Assembly (NCBI GenBank): GCA_036346225.1
Contig: JARFIW010000500.1
Coordinates: 2,852,001-2,916,000 of the forward strand
From: Platerodrilus igneus
Taxonomy: Eukaryota > Arthropoda > Insecta > Coleoptera > Lycidae
Direction: 5' to 3'
DNA length: 64,000 bases
Shown here piece by piece: positions 11,531 to 23,412 of the stretch; the first letter of the stretch is position 1, and each line of letters opens with the position of its first letter. Both the position numbers and the translations under genes were made by a program. Under the pieces are notes generated by a model. The model was not told the origin of the DNA, searched no databases, and was given only the letters and a program-made list of their open reading frames with translations.

Positions 11531-13860
11531 TTTATTATTTATTGTTTAAATTTAGTGCTAGAAATGCTAACATTTTGCATGCGTCATTTACATATTAGTG
11601 GACATTAAACGTACACATAGACTTATATACTTATCTACTTATACTATTCCTATAAAGATCTAATGTTTCAGCGTACATACCCATTTAAATTAATAAATAT
11701 TGCTCTAAGTTAAAGCATTGCTGAAGTTACATTTAAAATATTCTTCAAGTGAGTAGAATGAGTGTTTGATTAAGAAATGTTTTATTTTGGTTTTGAAATT
11801 TCTTTGTGTTAGTAATTTGGCAGTAGGTGATAGTCAATTATAAAGTTTTATGGCGTGGTAGTTAACAGAGTACCTTAAGGCCTCAAGTCTTGTAAAAGGA
11901 GTGCAGAGTGTTTTGTTATTGCGTGTATTGTGTGAATGTAATTGAGCATATGTTACCAATGAGTTTTGTTTTAGAATCCTGTATTTATGAACATATAGTA
12001 GGCATTCTAATATGTATATGGATGGCAGAGTTAAAATTCCCAATTGTTTAAAATTTGGTTTACAATCTTCTCTGTAGTTGAGATTAGATATAATTCTAAT
12101 TACCCTACGTTGAAGTGAGAATAACCTTTTTACATGTGGCGAGTGACCCCATGCTAAAATTGCATATGCAATGTGACTTTGGAATAGTGCATAATATGCT
12201 ATTATAATAATATTGTTAGAGACATTGTTCTTAAGTTGCGAATGCAATATATTGCTCTATTTAACTTACTGGCAATTTCATTGACATATTTGTCCCACTT
12301 CAAGTTGGGAGCAAAATGCACCCCCAGAAACTTGATAGATTCTGGATTTATGTAGGAATCATTTTTGTTCTTTTTTAAGGTAAATATCATGTCTTGACAT
12401 TTTTCATGGTTTATACTTATCTTATTAGACAAAAACCATGAGATGACTGAAAAATATGTGATGTCTCTGAGATTAATTAGATCTATTAATGATGACGATG
12501 AGTATATCAAAGTTGTGTCATCTGCGAACAGGATTGGTTTACTTATAGCTAAACTCTTGGACAAGTCATTCACATATATTAAAAACAGTATCGGGCCTAG
12601 TATAGATCCTTGTGGTACCCCGTACTTTATTTTACTTAATCCCGAGTTGTTACCCTTATGTGTCACAAATTGCTGTCTATTACTTAAAAATGATTCAATT
12701 AATAAACAACTTCCCTGACCGAACTTATAGAGTCGTAATTTATGCAACAATAAGTCATGCTCTATGCAATCGAAGGCCTTGCTTAAGTCAAGAAAGGATG
12801 CCAGACAGAATTCTCTCTTCTCGAAACCATTAGTGATTTCCTTGATTAGAGACAGAATAGCTAAGGTGGAGGATTTATTTGTTCTAAATCCAAACTATTC
12901 GTGCGAAAATAAATTATTTGCTTCAAAATATATTTTCATTTGTTCACTAAGAATTTTTTCAATAACTTTTCCAAATATTGGCAATAAGGATATGGGACGG
13001 TAATTCGATGGACTATTTGGGTCCTCCTTTTTTAGTACTGGAATAACTTTAGCTATTTTAAGGCAGTCCGGAAAAGTATTATTATTAATGCATGAGTTTA
13101 TTAATTTAGTGAGGGGAACTATCAGGATATTTATACAATTTTTTATTACTGCTATACTAATATCATAGGCATCTGGACTGGTCTTGGTTTTCATGGAGTT
13201 AATAATCTCACGTACTTCATTAAAAGATACTGGTTTAAAGGTAAAATGCCCCCAGTCTTGTGTTCTGTTATTCATAAGAGTTTGTGTACTATTATTATTT
13301 ATGACAGATACAATGGTTTCAGCCACATTTATAAAATACTTATTAAAGTCTGTTGGATTTAATATCGAAGGACGTTGATTACCATCCTTATTCTTATTTG
13401 TTTTTGAGTTGATAATATTCCACATGCATTTACTCGATTTTTTTGCTGAATTTACTAGACACAGAATTATACCTTATTTTAGCTTCTTTAATTGCATTGC
13501 GATATTTGATTTTAAGCTTATTATAATTTCCTTTATTCTGTATGGAGGGATTTTCCTTATACCTTTCATAAGCGACTTGTAATTTAGCACGCATGTCTTT
13601 AAGACTATACCCAAACCATGGTGCAATTTTTTGTTTAGAATGATGTTCTATCCTAAGGGAAAAAGATTCTTTAAAAATGTTTGTTACATAAGTACGAAAA
13701 TTATTAAAGTTTTTATTTACGTCTATGTTGTTTGTAACTAAGCTCCAATCAACTTTCTCAAGGTTTTTATGGAATATAAATTTATTTTTATCTGATATAA
13801 CTCGAGTCCTTTTAATAGGTGTAGCTACTTCGTTTTTTTTTTGTTAGAAACTTTAAGTTT
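11531..13860 (-). pseudogene. Jockey/CR1-group LINE, linker and reverse transcriptase
   Basis: Read on the minus strand, the element gives a linker (VDWSLVTNN, APWFGYSLKDMRAKLQ, RYNSVSSKFSKK; 13440-13830), RT fingers (CLKIAKVIPVLKKEDPNSPS, NYRPISLLPIFGKVIEK; 12895-13425), palm with an intact active site (GVPQGSILGPILFLIYVNDL; ILFADDTTLIYSS), thumb (IKFLGVHFAPNLKWD) and C-terminal region (AYAILAWGH, RVIRIISNLNYR; 11834-12247). A stop and frameshift near 12895 and another near 12220 break it. The 3' end at about 11531 has an ataaataataaa-type tail and has landed in another LINE fragment. The endonuclease is absent, so it is 5' truncated. Clade assignment within the group is uncertain. Confidence 0.88.
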
Positions 13861-14871
13861 TACTTGGGCTGTTAAGGGTTTTTACTAACTGCGATGTACT
13901 TATCATAACTTAATCTGCATACAAACGGCAACCACACGAAATGTGTTGTAACGACAATGTGAGATTTCTGTGTTAAAGCCAAGTAAGCATTGGTTCAAAG
14001 AACCTAAGATTGTGAGTTAAAATCTCGGCTGAAAATATTAAAATTTCTATTAAAGAAATCGCCATAAAGATTTTGTAACTTTTCGGTTGGGTTTATAATA
14101 TTTATCACAAAAGAACTCACTTCAACCAACACTCGAAATATATATAGCCAGTTTATCGAATCTATTATAAAATTATTTTCTAAAGAATACTTAACGGAAT
14201 ATCCATTATAGAATAGCCACAACTTTGTGCATGTTTCTAGCATTCAAAGATAACAAAACTGCTTTATCTAACGACAATTAAAGTAGGTCATTTAACTATA
14301 ATAAATATTGAATAATAACGTATCATAGGGGGTTCGTATAATTGAGCAATTTTCCAAACGTGAAAGCAAATATTTATTAAAACTGGATATAGAGTGTAAA
14401 ATGAAGAAAATATTTAAACTGGGAAATGGAACGTATCAAAATGCGTCCTGACAATAGAAAGCACATAATGGAATTCAAAGCATATATAACTAAATTAACA
14501 CATGCGATAAGGATGTGCATAAACTAATATGTCTTTTGAATTTACTACATATCGAACTTCACTAGAAATAAGTAAGAGTGAAGTGCTGTACTTTTGGTAT
14601 ATTTATTGTTTGTTCAAGCACGTTATTCAAATTGTATTATTGATATTTTACTATCTCCAAATACTTATACCGCAAATACTATTTGTAACATGTTTTAATG
14701 AAAATTTTGCCATTAATTCCTTATCTATACAACAGACATTCAACTGACTTAGCAGCATTGCAATAATACACATGCATAATTATGTATTATTGATACAAGC
14801 TACATTTTATAAACTGTGACTTATTTTAATGAATTTTCATGTGCATAATTTTATTGGTTTAAACATTATAG
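13861..14871. other. ELP3 intron end, nothing recognised
   Basis: AT-rich intron leading to the acceptor at 14870-14871. Open frames at 14004-14243 and 14529-14747 have no domain features. Confidence 0.4.
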
Positions 14872-15041
14872 GTTTACAATCAACTTATGAAGATGTAGCT
14901 AGAGACACAAATCGTGGCCACACAGTTAAAGCTGTTTGTGATACAATGGTACTTGCAAAAAATGCTGGATTTAAAGTTGTAACACACATGATGCCTAATT
15001 TGCCAAATGTGGATTTGGAATGCGATTTGGAACAGTTTATT
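14872..15041 (+). CDS. ELP3: ELP3 internal exon
   Basis: The first two bases complete a Gly codon split with the exon ending at 2008 (G plus GT), then 56 codons follow. The peptide [20 protein letters not shown] and [20 protein letters not shown] is highly characteristic of the ELP3 radical SAM region. The acceptor is attatag (ending 14871) and the donor is gtaagc from 15042. The preceding intron is 12.9 kb and full of LINEs; the following one is only 83 bp. Confidence 0.96.
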
Positions 15042-15124
15042 GTAAGCTTTCTTCTATAGTGTTTGTGGCTGTTATTATAGAACCATTTTTAAGTTTAGTG
15101 ATATAATATGCTATATATTTTCAG

Positions 15125-15342
15125 GAATTATTTGAGAATCCCGCTTTTCGACCAGATGGATTAAAAATTTATCCAACACTCGTTATTCGAGGTACTGGAT
15201 TATATGAATTATGGAAAACTGGAAGATACAAAAGTTATCCACCATCAGTTCTTATAGATCTGATTGCAAAAATTTTATCTGTGATACCACCATGGGTTAG
15301 AGTATATCGTGTACAGAGAGATATTCCAATGCCATTAGTAAG
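15125..15342 (+). CDS. ELP3: ELP3 internal exon
   Basis: The exon runs in phase 0 from the previous one and encodes [20 protein letters not shown], then [20 protein letters not shown] and [18 protein letters not shown], the C-terminal half of the radical SAM domain. The acceptor is ttttcag ending at 15124. The exon ends on ag of a Ser codon, with donor gtaata from 15343, which completes at 22719. Conservation is strong and there are no stops, so the gene is under constraint. Confidence 0.96.
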
Positions 15343-16049
15343 GTAATAACATTATTATGAAAACTATATTAAAAATAGATTTTGTTTTATATTTTTTGCT
15401 ATTTATGGATAAAATGCAAATTGAAATTTTCAGAATACTATTACATAGTTCCTGTTTTAATTTAAAATTTATTATCATTAGACAACTGATGACCACATAT
15501 ATGACTGTATAATTTTGGAAATAAATGAAAGTTGCTTGTGTCTTCTGACAAATATTCTGGGTGAGCAGATATTGTCTAACCATGCTTCCACAGCTCGTGT
15601 ATTTTTGATGTTGAATAGAGGTGTGCTTTCTTGCATGTACAAGAAACATATTCGTTTGTTTGTAACTGCTTGATTGAATTTGACAAATGACTGTACGTAG
15701 ATTTTTCAGTACTTGTCTACATTAATTTGTGTGCTTTTTGACACATTTCAAATTTAAAAAACTCAATTGTAATGACTCGACAAATCGATATAGTCTTTGC
15801 TATCAGATTTATCTTGCTTTTTTGGGGCAACATTATCTTCATATAGCACCGTGCACTTCACTGTCCGTATTCTGAATATTTTGAATCGTATAAAGACTGT
15901 ACTTATCTAGCATTGTACGTGGTAATAATTCCTCCACGTTTACTTACGCACTCTATTTCATAATCTGATCTGTTTGCAGTGTCTGTAAAGTGTTACCAGA
16001 CCTTTAAACCTTTAAACTGCTGAAAAGGAATGTAGAAAAATTTAGGATG

Positions 16050-16097
<48 letters not shown>
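16050..16097. repeat. (TA)n microsatellite
   Basis: About 24 uninterrupted TA units in the ELP3 intron. Confidence 0.95.
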
Positions 16098-16099
<2 letters not shown>

Positions 16100-17524
16100 C
16101 ATTTGACATTTATCAAAGGATCTACAAAGGTAGTTCGTTAGTGCTACGGATAAAACCATAAATTTTCCATTTTATCAAGCTATACTAAAAGTTAAAACCA
16201 CTACGGTTAACAAAGATTGATGGATAGTTACTTGTTGAAAGCATAAATAGGATATTACGTACTAGAAGTACAGCGTTTGAAGTTTATAAAAAGCATTATT
16301 ATTTGTTTGCATATACGAAGGGTATCTAATGCATCTTCGGTTGAATGTGTCTAGGTTTTGTCTTCAGTTTAGCATTTGTAATTTTTGCAGGATACTGTAT
16401 GCCAATTATAATTTTGAGTTTCCTAAAATAAGATATGTTTAATACATTTAAAATATAAATCAACATAAAATTTTTGAAATGTCAAATAAAATGTAAAATA
16501 AAACAAAACTGTTCTAAAATAGTAGTTAAGTAGAATTAAGTTTTATATGTTGAATGCACCCCTTATGTTATATTAGTTAGTAGGCTAGAAATAAGTTTGT
16601 TTTTTGTTGTTGTCTAGGTGATAATTGTTTTAAAAGGAATTAATGATAAAATTGTTTGAAAAAAATGATTATAAAATTTTTGAAAGAGTTTACACATAAA
16701 TTTTTGTACTTTGATAAAATTGTTTTGCTAAGAGCTTGTACTGAGAATTTTGAAAAATTTAAATATACATGTTAAAGTGCATGCATTTCATTTAATCTAT
16801 TAAAAGGAAAGTGAAAGTGAAATGACGAAAATTAATTTGTTAAAGAAAAAAGGAATTCAAATATACCACCATAGGGGCATCCTTTGTTGTGGTTCAGGAG
16901 TTGCAGCTGATCAGTTAATTGGTGACGTATAAGGTGTTCGTAGTTGTAGAGTAATAAAACAATTAGTGGTTGAAGTAGTTCCATAAGAGAACCTAAAACT
17001 AGAGGAAAAACATTATTGTATTTTATACTAAGACATATTATTTAATAGGTACTCACTGAAAGCGCTTGAGGCAACTTTGTGTATCCTGTTCCAATCCTGT
17101 ACAACCAGACACATTCAACGGAGTTACAGGTATAAAAGTTAATATTATCTACTCTTCATATTAAGTAATTTTGAATAAATTAAATTTCAAACGTTAACTA
17201 GAATAAATAATTGCAGAACAGATTTATCAATCTTTGTTTAATCGGTATACGTAAGCACGACTTAGAGGTTAAGTTTGATTTTGATCGTATACGCTTTAGG
17301 TGCTTGTGTTTCAATACCTGTAAGGGGACAAAGAACCTACTTCTCCTTACAGAGTTAAAATACTAGATACAGTTTCCCTGAGAAAGAGTTTCAAAAAGCC
17401 GTGGCATAATTGAATTGAGAGAGTTTTATTTTAATCAATTACAGACTAACACCATATTACAGGTTGCACCTATTATTTTACTCGTATATTTAAGCATCAT
17501 TACATATAAAATATCAACATACAT

Positions 17525-17528
<4 letters not shown>

Positions 17529-17561
<33 letters not shown>
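17529..17561. repeat. (AT)n microsatellite
   Basis: About 16 AT units in the same intron. Confidence 0.95.
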
Positions 17562-17566
<5 letters not shown>

Positions 17567-18319
17567 TTTATATCGCTTCATTTCATTTTAAAGCTTATTT
17601 ATACAGTGCAGTGTTAACAGAAAAAGAATGCCTATATATTACTCAATTTGATAAAACTTATAGTTTTTTCTTTATAAAGTTTATTTTTCACTGCTTTCCA
17701 TACAACTAAAATGTTTTCTAGGAATCACAATATCGCAGTTGCTCAGACAATATGTTTAAACATATAATCCTACAAAATGTTGGGGGAACAAACACTGGTT
17801 ATTCATAACAGACAATGCTAATAATTGTAGAAGTTTGTAGCGTAAATATATTACCAAAAGGGGTCTTGACTTAGTTAGTCATTGATTTGGCAGAGAGATA
17901 TGAGGTGGTTGTGAATCCTCCGTTTCTTTTAAACAAATAAAAAATACTCAGGCATTGACATTTTTCTAAATATAATCAAATATATTGAGCATTGACCTAG
18001 TGTAACCAAAACAGCTTAAAAATAGGAATCTAGTTGCTAAAAATGTCATAGAATAAGATAACAATAAAACATAAGGTAAACAGGATTCGGAGTGATATAT
18101 AAAAATAAAATTCTCTGACTTTTCCAGGTTTTCCCTGACCATTTCATACAAATTCCATACTCATATTTTATAATTATGCAATAAACAAATTTTCACTGTA
18201 TATATTATTTTTAAGCAAATATAAGAAACTGTACTTGCAAACATGTAGAAATTAAAGTTCATTCTTATACTAATTGTCCTACTATCCCAAAACAATTAAA
18301 ACTAATTCATAATTAAAGT

Positions 18320-20330
18320 TTTTGTTTTAGGGCATGTATTTCAGAAATAACTTCAACTTGAAATGCTCTTGCCGAAGTTTCTAACTTTTTTCGTTTTTCT
18401 TCTAATTCCTTTACCTTAACCAAAATTTTTATTTTTTCAGCTTGAGAATTAATTTTCCTTTTTCGCTACATCCTTTTGTTTCGTCCATTGCTCTTTTGTA
18501 ACGACTGTGGACCAGTCTAGAGTATTTTACTATTTTTGAGTAATATTCATGTTAAGTGTTCTGCCAGATGAAAGTATTGGTCATAATTACGCCTTTTAGC
18601 AATAAGCGATTTTTCATGGTGGTTTTTGATTAACAGTTGCTTGTTAATGGAAAAGCCACTTTCAACTGTGGGCATTGCCATGTGCAAAAATTAAAATAAT
18701 TTTTACCATGCCCCAAAAATTAGCAGTCTCAGCATCATGTCCCACTATAGTATAATAAAGGTCATCTAAACGTACATGATTGTCAAATTTTTTAAAAAAT
18801 CCGATTCTCGATAAATTATTTGTTTTAAATTGCAGTTTTACTTTCTCAACAATTTCGACATTTATTATATCAACGAACTTCGTTCGTTTATGAAATCGAT
18901 TTGTCGTCCGTCTGTCCGTCCGAGGCCTTTCTAATGGTCGGACATCAATGTGTGAAACATCAATCGATTCAGCTCGGTGTCCTGAGCTTAAGTTTTAATG
19001 TCAGTTGAAATCGGGCCACGGGAACGCCGTGCCCCCGCGATATTCCGTCGGGAAAATTAAAATTTCAAATAGGTCCAAAATTAATGTGCGATACATATTT
19101 GGACTCCCCTAACATAGCTGAGTCGAAATATGGTACCCCCCACAAAATCTGACCACGGATACCCGACCCCCCCCCCCAATAAATTTTTATTTTTTTTTAT
19201 CTGAATACTTATAATTATTACAACATAATAATTTTAATTTCTTTAAATTGTTTTAAAGTAAGTCTACATTTGGAAGTTCGTTGCGACAATGCCTTGCATT
19301 TTCAACTTGTTTTTATTATACAGTTCCTGTAGCACAGTATTCATCCGACAGATTGCTGTTTCAGGTTTGAGCACAATTTCTTCCTTTAATAGCGTATAAA
19401 ATTTCCAATTAACATTTGGACCATCCATGGATATTTGAATTATTTTTGAAAGCGATATTTTGAATTCCATCTAAGAAATGCTTCAAAATATTTTCCGCAG
19501 TTGGCCTTCTATCTAAGAATACTGATAGTAAATATCTAGATTCCACTTGATTTTTGTCAATATTAAAATATCTAATTAATATCCATTTAACCTCTTTGTG
19601 AAACTTTATTTAACAACTCGTCCAAACAAATTGCAATATAATTAAAATCTATCAAGGAGTCAGTTAATATTTCTTCAAAATATGGCACAATTGCAAAGAC
19701 ACTCAAGTATGATGCTTTTTTTTGGAGAGAATGTCATGTTTTTAAGTAATATTACTATCAAGAAACATTTTCTGAAATAGCAGAACTACGTTTGAACAAC
19801 TGTTTAGAGAAGAATAAGATTTTATACCATGTCATAACAATTCAGCTTCATAAACACTTTGTAAATTAGCAAAAATGTAGCTGTTCGAACTATTAGAAGT
19901 AGTAGAGATGTGGACTCAAGTTTACTGAATTATCGATAGTAACTTATTGTCCTTCATTTACAGTATTCTCTTCCGTTTCTATTTGTAAAAACTGTAATTT
20001 TGCATTTGAATTCATTGCTTTTAATTTTCTCAAATAACCGGCACTTTTCATATGACTTGCAACAGTCTGTCATTCTATGTTGCTAAGGTTATTAGCTTTA
20101 TTACCAATTTTGCAAAAAAACTGCCAGTTATTGTTAGACACAGCCAGTATTGTAACACTTGGCCAACTTGGATCCAGCACCACTTCAATTTAAAGACAGT
20201 TTGTTTAGAGGCTATTATTTTCTAAACACTACGAACACTAATTCACGGTCATAGAATCATCACATGTTTAGTTACAACACTGCACAATTAATCACAAATT
20301 AACAAGCGCATTTTTAATTTTAATAATTAT
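18320..20330 (-). pseudogene. Degenerate hAT-like transposon protein
   Basis: Minus-strand fragments in order are a poorly preserved BED-like zinc-finger region (around 20030-20180), a block containing QISMDGPNVNWKFYTLL (19264-19470), KVKLQFKTNNLSRIGFFKKF and HDAETANFWGMVKIIL (18690-18850), then MPTVESGFSINKQLLIKNHH with EKSLIAKRRNYDQYF (18570-18690) and a charged coiled-coil C-terminus (18330-18520). MDGPNVN and VE-GFS-NK are hallmarks of a widespread hAT-related protein family. Stops and frameshifts are frequent. The repeat at 18869-19311 interrupts it, and removal rejoins the two sides of the frame region. I am sure of the family resemblance, less so of the superfamily name. Confidence 0.65.
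18869..19311. repeat. 443-bp interspersed repeat, copy B, with 8-bp TSD
   Basis: Nearly identical to 986-1428. It is inserted in the hAT-like remnant and flanked by tttattat on both sides (18861-18868 and 19312-19319). It differs from copy A by an expanded poly-C run near 19168 and a few substitutions. The TSD fixes the element ends: it starts atcaacgaac and ends caacttgtt. Confidence 0.8.
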
Positions 20331-20381
20331 TAAAAAGCACAATACAACGCTACAGGTTATGGAAAATCATCGGTGCCGTTA

Positions 20382-20711
20382 TAGTCGAAATCAGGAAAGA
20401 ATGAATGCACGTCATTAATTTCTGATTCAATCCAAGATATACTTCCGCATATACAATGGACGTATTTGACATGTAAGAGAAAGAAAGAATACAAGTAGCA
20501 CGTGTTTCGAACAAAGTAGCTTAGCAACGACTTACGTTGTGGAGTATATGATACGTATAGATTAGGAACAGTATTTTGTTGTTTTCATTATATTATTTTC
20601 GATTTCTAATGGGAATATTTCTTGAAATCTTTATTAAACAGTCAATTGATTAATCTTGATGCATACGAATACGGTTGATGACGTGCATTCATTCTTTCCT
20701 GATTTCGACTA
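20382..20711. mobile_element. MITE with 34-bp perfect terminal inverted repeats
   Basis: The left end starts tagtcgaaatcaggaaagaa (20382-20415) and the right end is its exact reverse complement (20678-20711). A TA dinucleotide flanks each side (20380-20381, 20712-20713), as for Tc1/mariner-type insertion. The 262-bp interior has no ORF, so this is non-autonomous. The perfect arms suggest it is fairly young. Confidence 0.8.
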
Positions 20712-20816
20712 TATTAACAGTTAAATACAACTTCGTTTCAGTTTGCTGTCAATTGCAGGAAATATTTGAACGTAAATACTCCCTGTATGTTTGTGATGGT
20801 TTGTTTTGTATTTTTA

Positions 20817-21195
20817 TTAATTTTTCTTGGGTATTAAACCACTCAGAGTTTTTTAAATTGTCTTTATTTACGTTTCAATTCATGACCCAGGATCGTTTTC
20901 AAAATGATAAAAAAATTTTAAGGTTGACATTTATGACACAAATTGAAGGTGACTTTGATTTATTAATCTTTGATTTGAATACATTAGGTGAAAATTTTAA
21001 AGTTTAGAAGAATTGTAAGTACTCATTCTTCTAAACTTTAAAATTTTCATAAATCAAAGTCACCTTCAATTTGTGTCATAAATGTCTACCTTAAAATTTT
21101 TTTATCATTTTGAAAACGATCCTGGGTCATGAATTGAAACGTAAATAAAGACAATTTAAAAACCTCTGAGTGGTTTAATACCCAAGAAAAATTAA
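20817..21195. repeat. Long foldback (inverted repeat, arms about 170-195 bp)
   Basis: The left arm (20817-21012) and right arm (21026-21195) are near-perfect reverse complements around a 13-base loop. The left arm has about 30 extra bases near 20970. Landmarks are cttgggtattaaacc and catgacccaggatcgtttt on the left, with their complements on the right. The open frame at 20675-21007 spans the left arm and is a by-product. Transcribed with ELP3, it would form a long RNA hairpin. A diverged relative is at 8935-9175. Confidence 0.9.
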
Positions 21196-22718
21196 GAAAA
21201 ATATTTAAACTGTTCCCAAATCAACATCATGGGGAATTGTTCAATGTTCATCGTGAGCCCTTGAATCAGCTTTAAAAATATTTGTTTATAGAGGTTATAT
21301 TTTATTAAACATCAACCAATACCTTATAACCACACATTGGAGACATTAATTACTGCCTCACGTGTCTTATTTTTAAACTTATAATTTCTTGCAGGTATTT
21401 CATCGCTGTACTTAATTTTTAGTGTAGGTATCAAATTTCTTTTAGGTTCTACATTTCCCTTTCTAAATGTAGTGGTGCTCTTTTAATGCCTTTGAAAACA
21501 ACCCCCATGCCGTTCCATGGTTTATCTACTGCTTAGAGTAAAGATTAGAGTTGCAAGGCATACAAATTTTCCCAAAATGGAAAATTATAACAATACTATG
21601 AGTACCTGCTCTAAAATGGTTTATTAATACTTAAAAGAATCTGAAATAACAGTTAGCGAATATGGAGTGGCACAGAGGCAGTGTTCTTGACCCTTCGCTT
21701 TTTATTTTTTCTATTATTTGCATATTCTGTTATAGTTTTAATATATTAAATTAAATATTATTACGTACTGAAATATCTCGTCATGTACCTAAATTTTAGA
21801 TCAATGTATGACAACTACTACATCAGAAACAAGTACATGACGTCTTCGGTGGAAAGATTTTTTTTGACACTTTTATGACATGGAACAAATGCTGAATGTA
21901 CTGTATTGATTCGCAGGGAGATTATTTTTAAGGAGATGGGAACCATTAGTGGCCTAGGCAAGCAAAGAAAACTTAGACTTAGTCCAGGAACTCTCTGATA
22001 TCATCTCGTACACGTATAGATTTTCAGTTTCTAAAATTAATGTGACACAAAAAGTTTATAGGATGCTTTTTCGAGTTTGTCATAATAAAGAGCTGTATCT
22101 TGGGTAAAAATATGCAGTATAAATAAATTCCTCTAGAAATGGACTTTACAAATAGTTCAAATATAATAGCTTGTCCAAAGTTGTGGAAGAAGTTAATGGT
22201 TTTTTTTTGACACAAAGTTTATTCGCAGGTAAAATTTTTTTGCCTGAAATTAAACCTGAGTTGCAAGATTTGAAAAATGATGTGCACATATTCAAAATTT
22301 TCTGGAATGAGGTTTTCAGACTTTTTTGAGATGAAGGATTGGTCCTAGGAGAACAATTGTACTGGAAATAAAACCTCCCAAAAAAAGAGCTTTAAAAAAA
22401 TCCCAGAATACCTAACTGGTTTTAATAACACCAGAAGCAATAGTAGAATAGTGATAAGGATTTGTTTCAGAACACGTACTGACAATCACTAGTACATGCA
22501 ACAGCGTAACTGCACACACTAACAAAATAACGCTAATCTATAAATGTGGCACAGCCATACTTACAAATATAATTCGATCATCATAATCTCTTGAGGTTAC
22601 ATTCCTTATCAGACGTCGAAGCGAAGTCATAGAACTCGTCCACACTTATTTATACTCTAAAAATTTGTTTTATAAATTATAAGCAACTATTAATATCATT
22701 AATTTTTATTTTTTTTAG
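21196..22718. other. ELP3 intron, mostly unrecognised
   Basis: Apart from a possible RT scrap at about 21600-21720, I recognise no gene or repeat. The open frame at 22024-22215 (minus) has no family features. The stretch ends in a T-rich tract and acceptor ag at 22717-22718. Confidence 0.4.
21600..21720 (+). pseudogene. Possible LINE RT scrap
   Basis: The plus frame reads roughly YLKESEITVSEYGVAQRQCS, a stop, then a hydrophobic run. This resembles the segment before the palm motif GVPQGSVLGPLLF of jockey-type RTs, with the turn degraded. The match is short, so confidence is low. Confidence 0.3.
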
Positions 22719-22949
22719 TTCTGGCGTGGAACATGGAAACTTGCGGGAATTGGCTCTTTCAAGAATGAAAGATTTAGGTTTACAATGTAGAGATGTACGT
22801 ACTCGTGAAGTTGGAATAGTTGAGTTACACGAAAAAGTAAGGCCAGAGGATGTTGAATATGTGCGAAGAGATTATGTTGCTAATAATGGTTGGGAGTCAT
22901 TCTTAAGTTTTGAAGATCCAAAGAACGACATACTTGTTGGATTGTTGAG
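22719..22949 (+). CDS. ELP3: ELP3 internal exon (linker to GNAT domain)
   Basis: The first base completes the Ser codon begun at 15341-15342. The peptide contains [40 protein letters not shown] and [19 protein letters not shown], the stretch joining the radical SAM and acetyltransferase domains, ending ILVGLL. The exon ends on ag of an Arg codon, donor gtacgt from 22950; the terminal exon starts with G, giving AGG. Both terminal-exon copies fit this phase. A gypsy fragment begins only about 25 bp past the donor. Confidence 0.96.
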
Positions 22950-22974
22950 GTACGTATTTTAAATTAAAAAATTT

Positions 22975-23412
22975 GTTAAAACTTTGAAAGAGGTGTATAG
23001 ATAACAATCTTTATTAAATGGGATTTGAAAATAAGCTGCTTTAATATCTAAGGTTGATGAAATGTATTTTTGCGTCGCATAATTTATCTAAAATAGATGA
23101 TACATATTGAATGCATCCTTTGGTTACTATATTTAGTTTTCTGAAATATATTACAAAGCAATAACTACTATTTTTCTTTTTGAGTAAAATAATTGGGTTA
23201 TATTCCAAGCCGAAGTACTTTTTTGTTCTACACCTAACTTTAATAATATGTCTAATTCGGTATCTATGTGTTTTTGTATGATAGGTGAAACACGAAAATA
23301 CTTTTGTTTAATTGGGTAGCTATTGACTTTAATTTTATGTTCTACTAAGTTTGTTCTTCTTAACTCTGGTAAATTATGAAAATAGTTGGTAACACTTTTA
23401 TATAGTTTGGTT
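22975..23412 (-). pseudogene. Ty3/gypsy reverse transcriptase fragment
   Basis: On the minus strand the frame reads FHNLPELRRTNLVEHKIKVN, then YPIKQKYFRVSPIIQKHIDTE and LDILLKLGVEQKSTSAWN, and after stops TLDIKAAYFQIPFNK. This matches the N-terminal RT region of gypsy elements (V-H-I----PIKQR-YR--P, I--S-SPW, LDLK-AYFQIPL). It is broken by stops, so it is a relic. One end lies next to the ELP3 exon donor and the other abuts a LINE at about 23412. Confidence 0.8.

Larger units (their letters stand above)
15343..18319. other. ELP3 intron, no gene recognised
   Basis: AT-rich intron with two dinucleotide microsatellites (listed separately). Small open frames such as 15335-15649 (minus) and 17966-18151 (minus) have no domain features. 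Confidence 0.45.

Noticed and set aside
13921..14040. Possible small structured RNA or SINE
   Set aside because: Only a short ggttcaaagaacc palindrome; no promoter boxes and no second copy seen.
17221..17335. tRNA-like stretch (tagaggttaag ... gtgtttcaatacc)
   Set aside because: The acceptor stem does not pair and the B box is poor; at most a decayed SINE head.
22975..23412. Endogenous virus relic
   Set aside because: The RT fragment is gypsy-like, but no envelope gene or other viral gene is present; a retrotransposon is sufficient.
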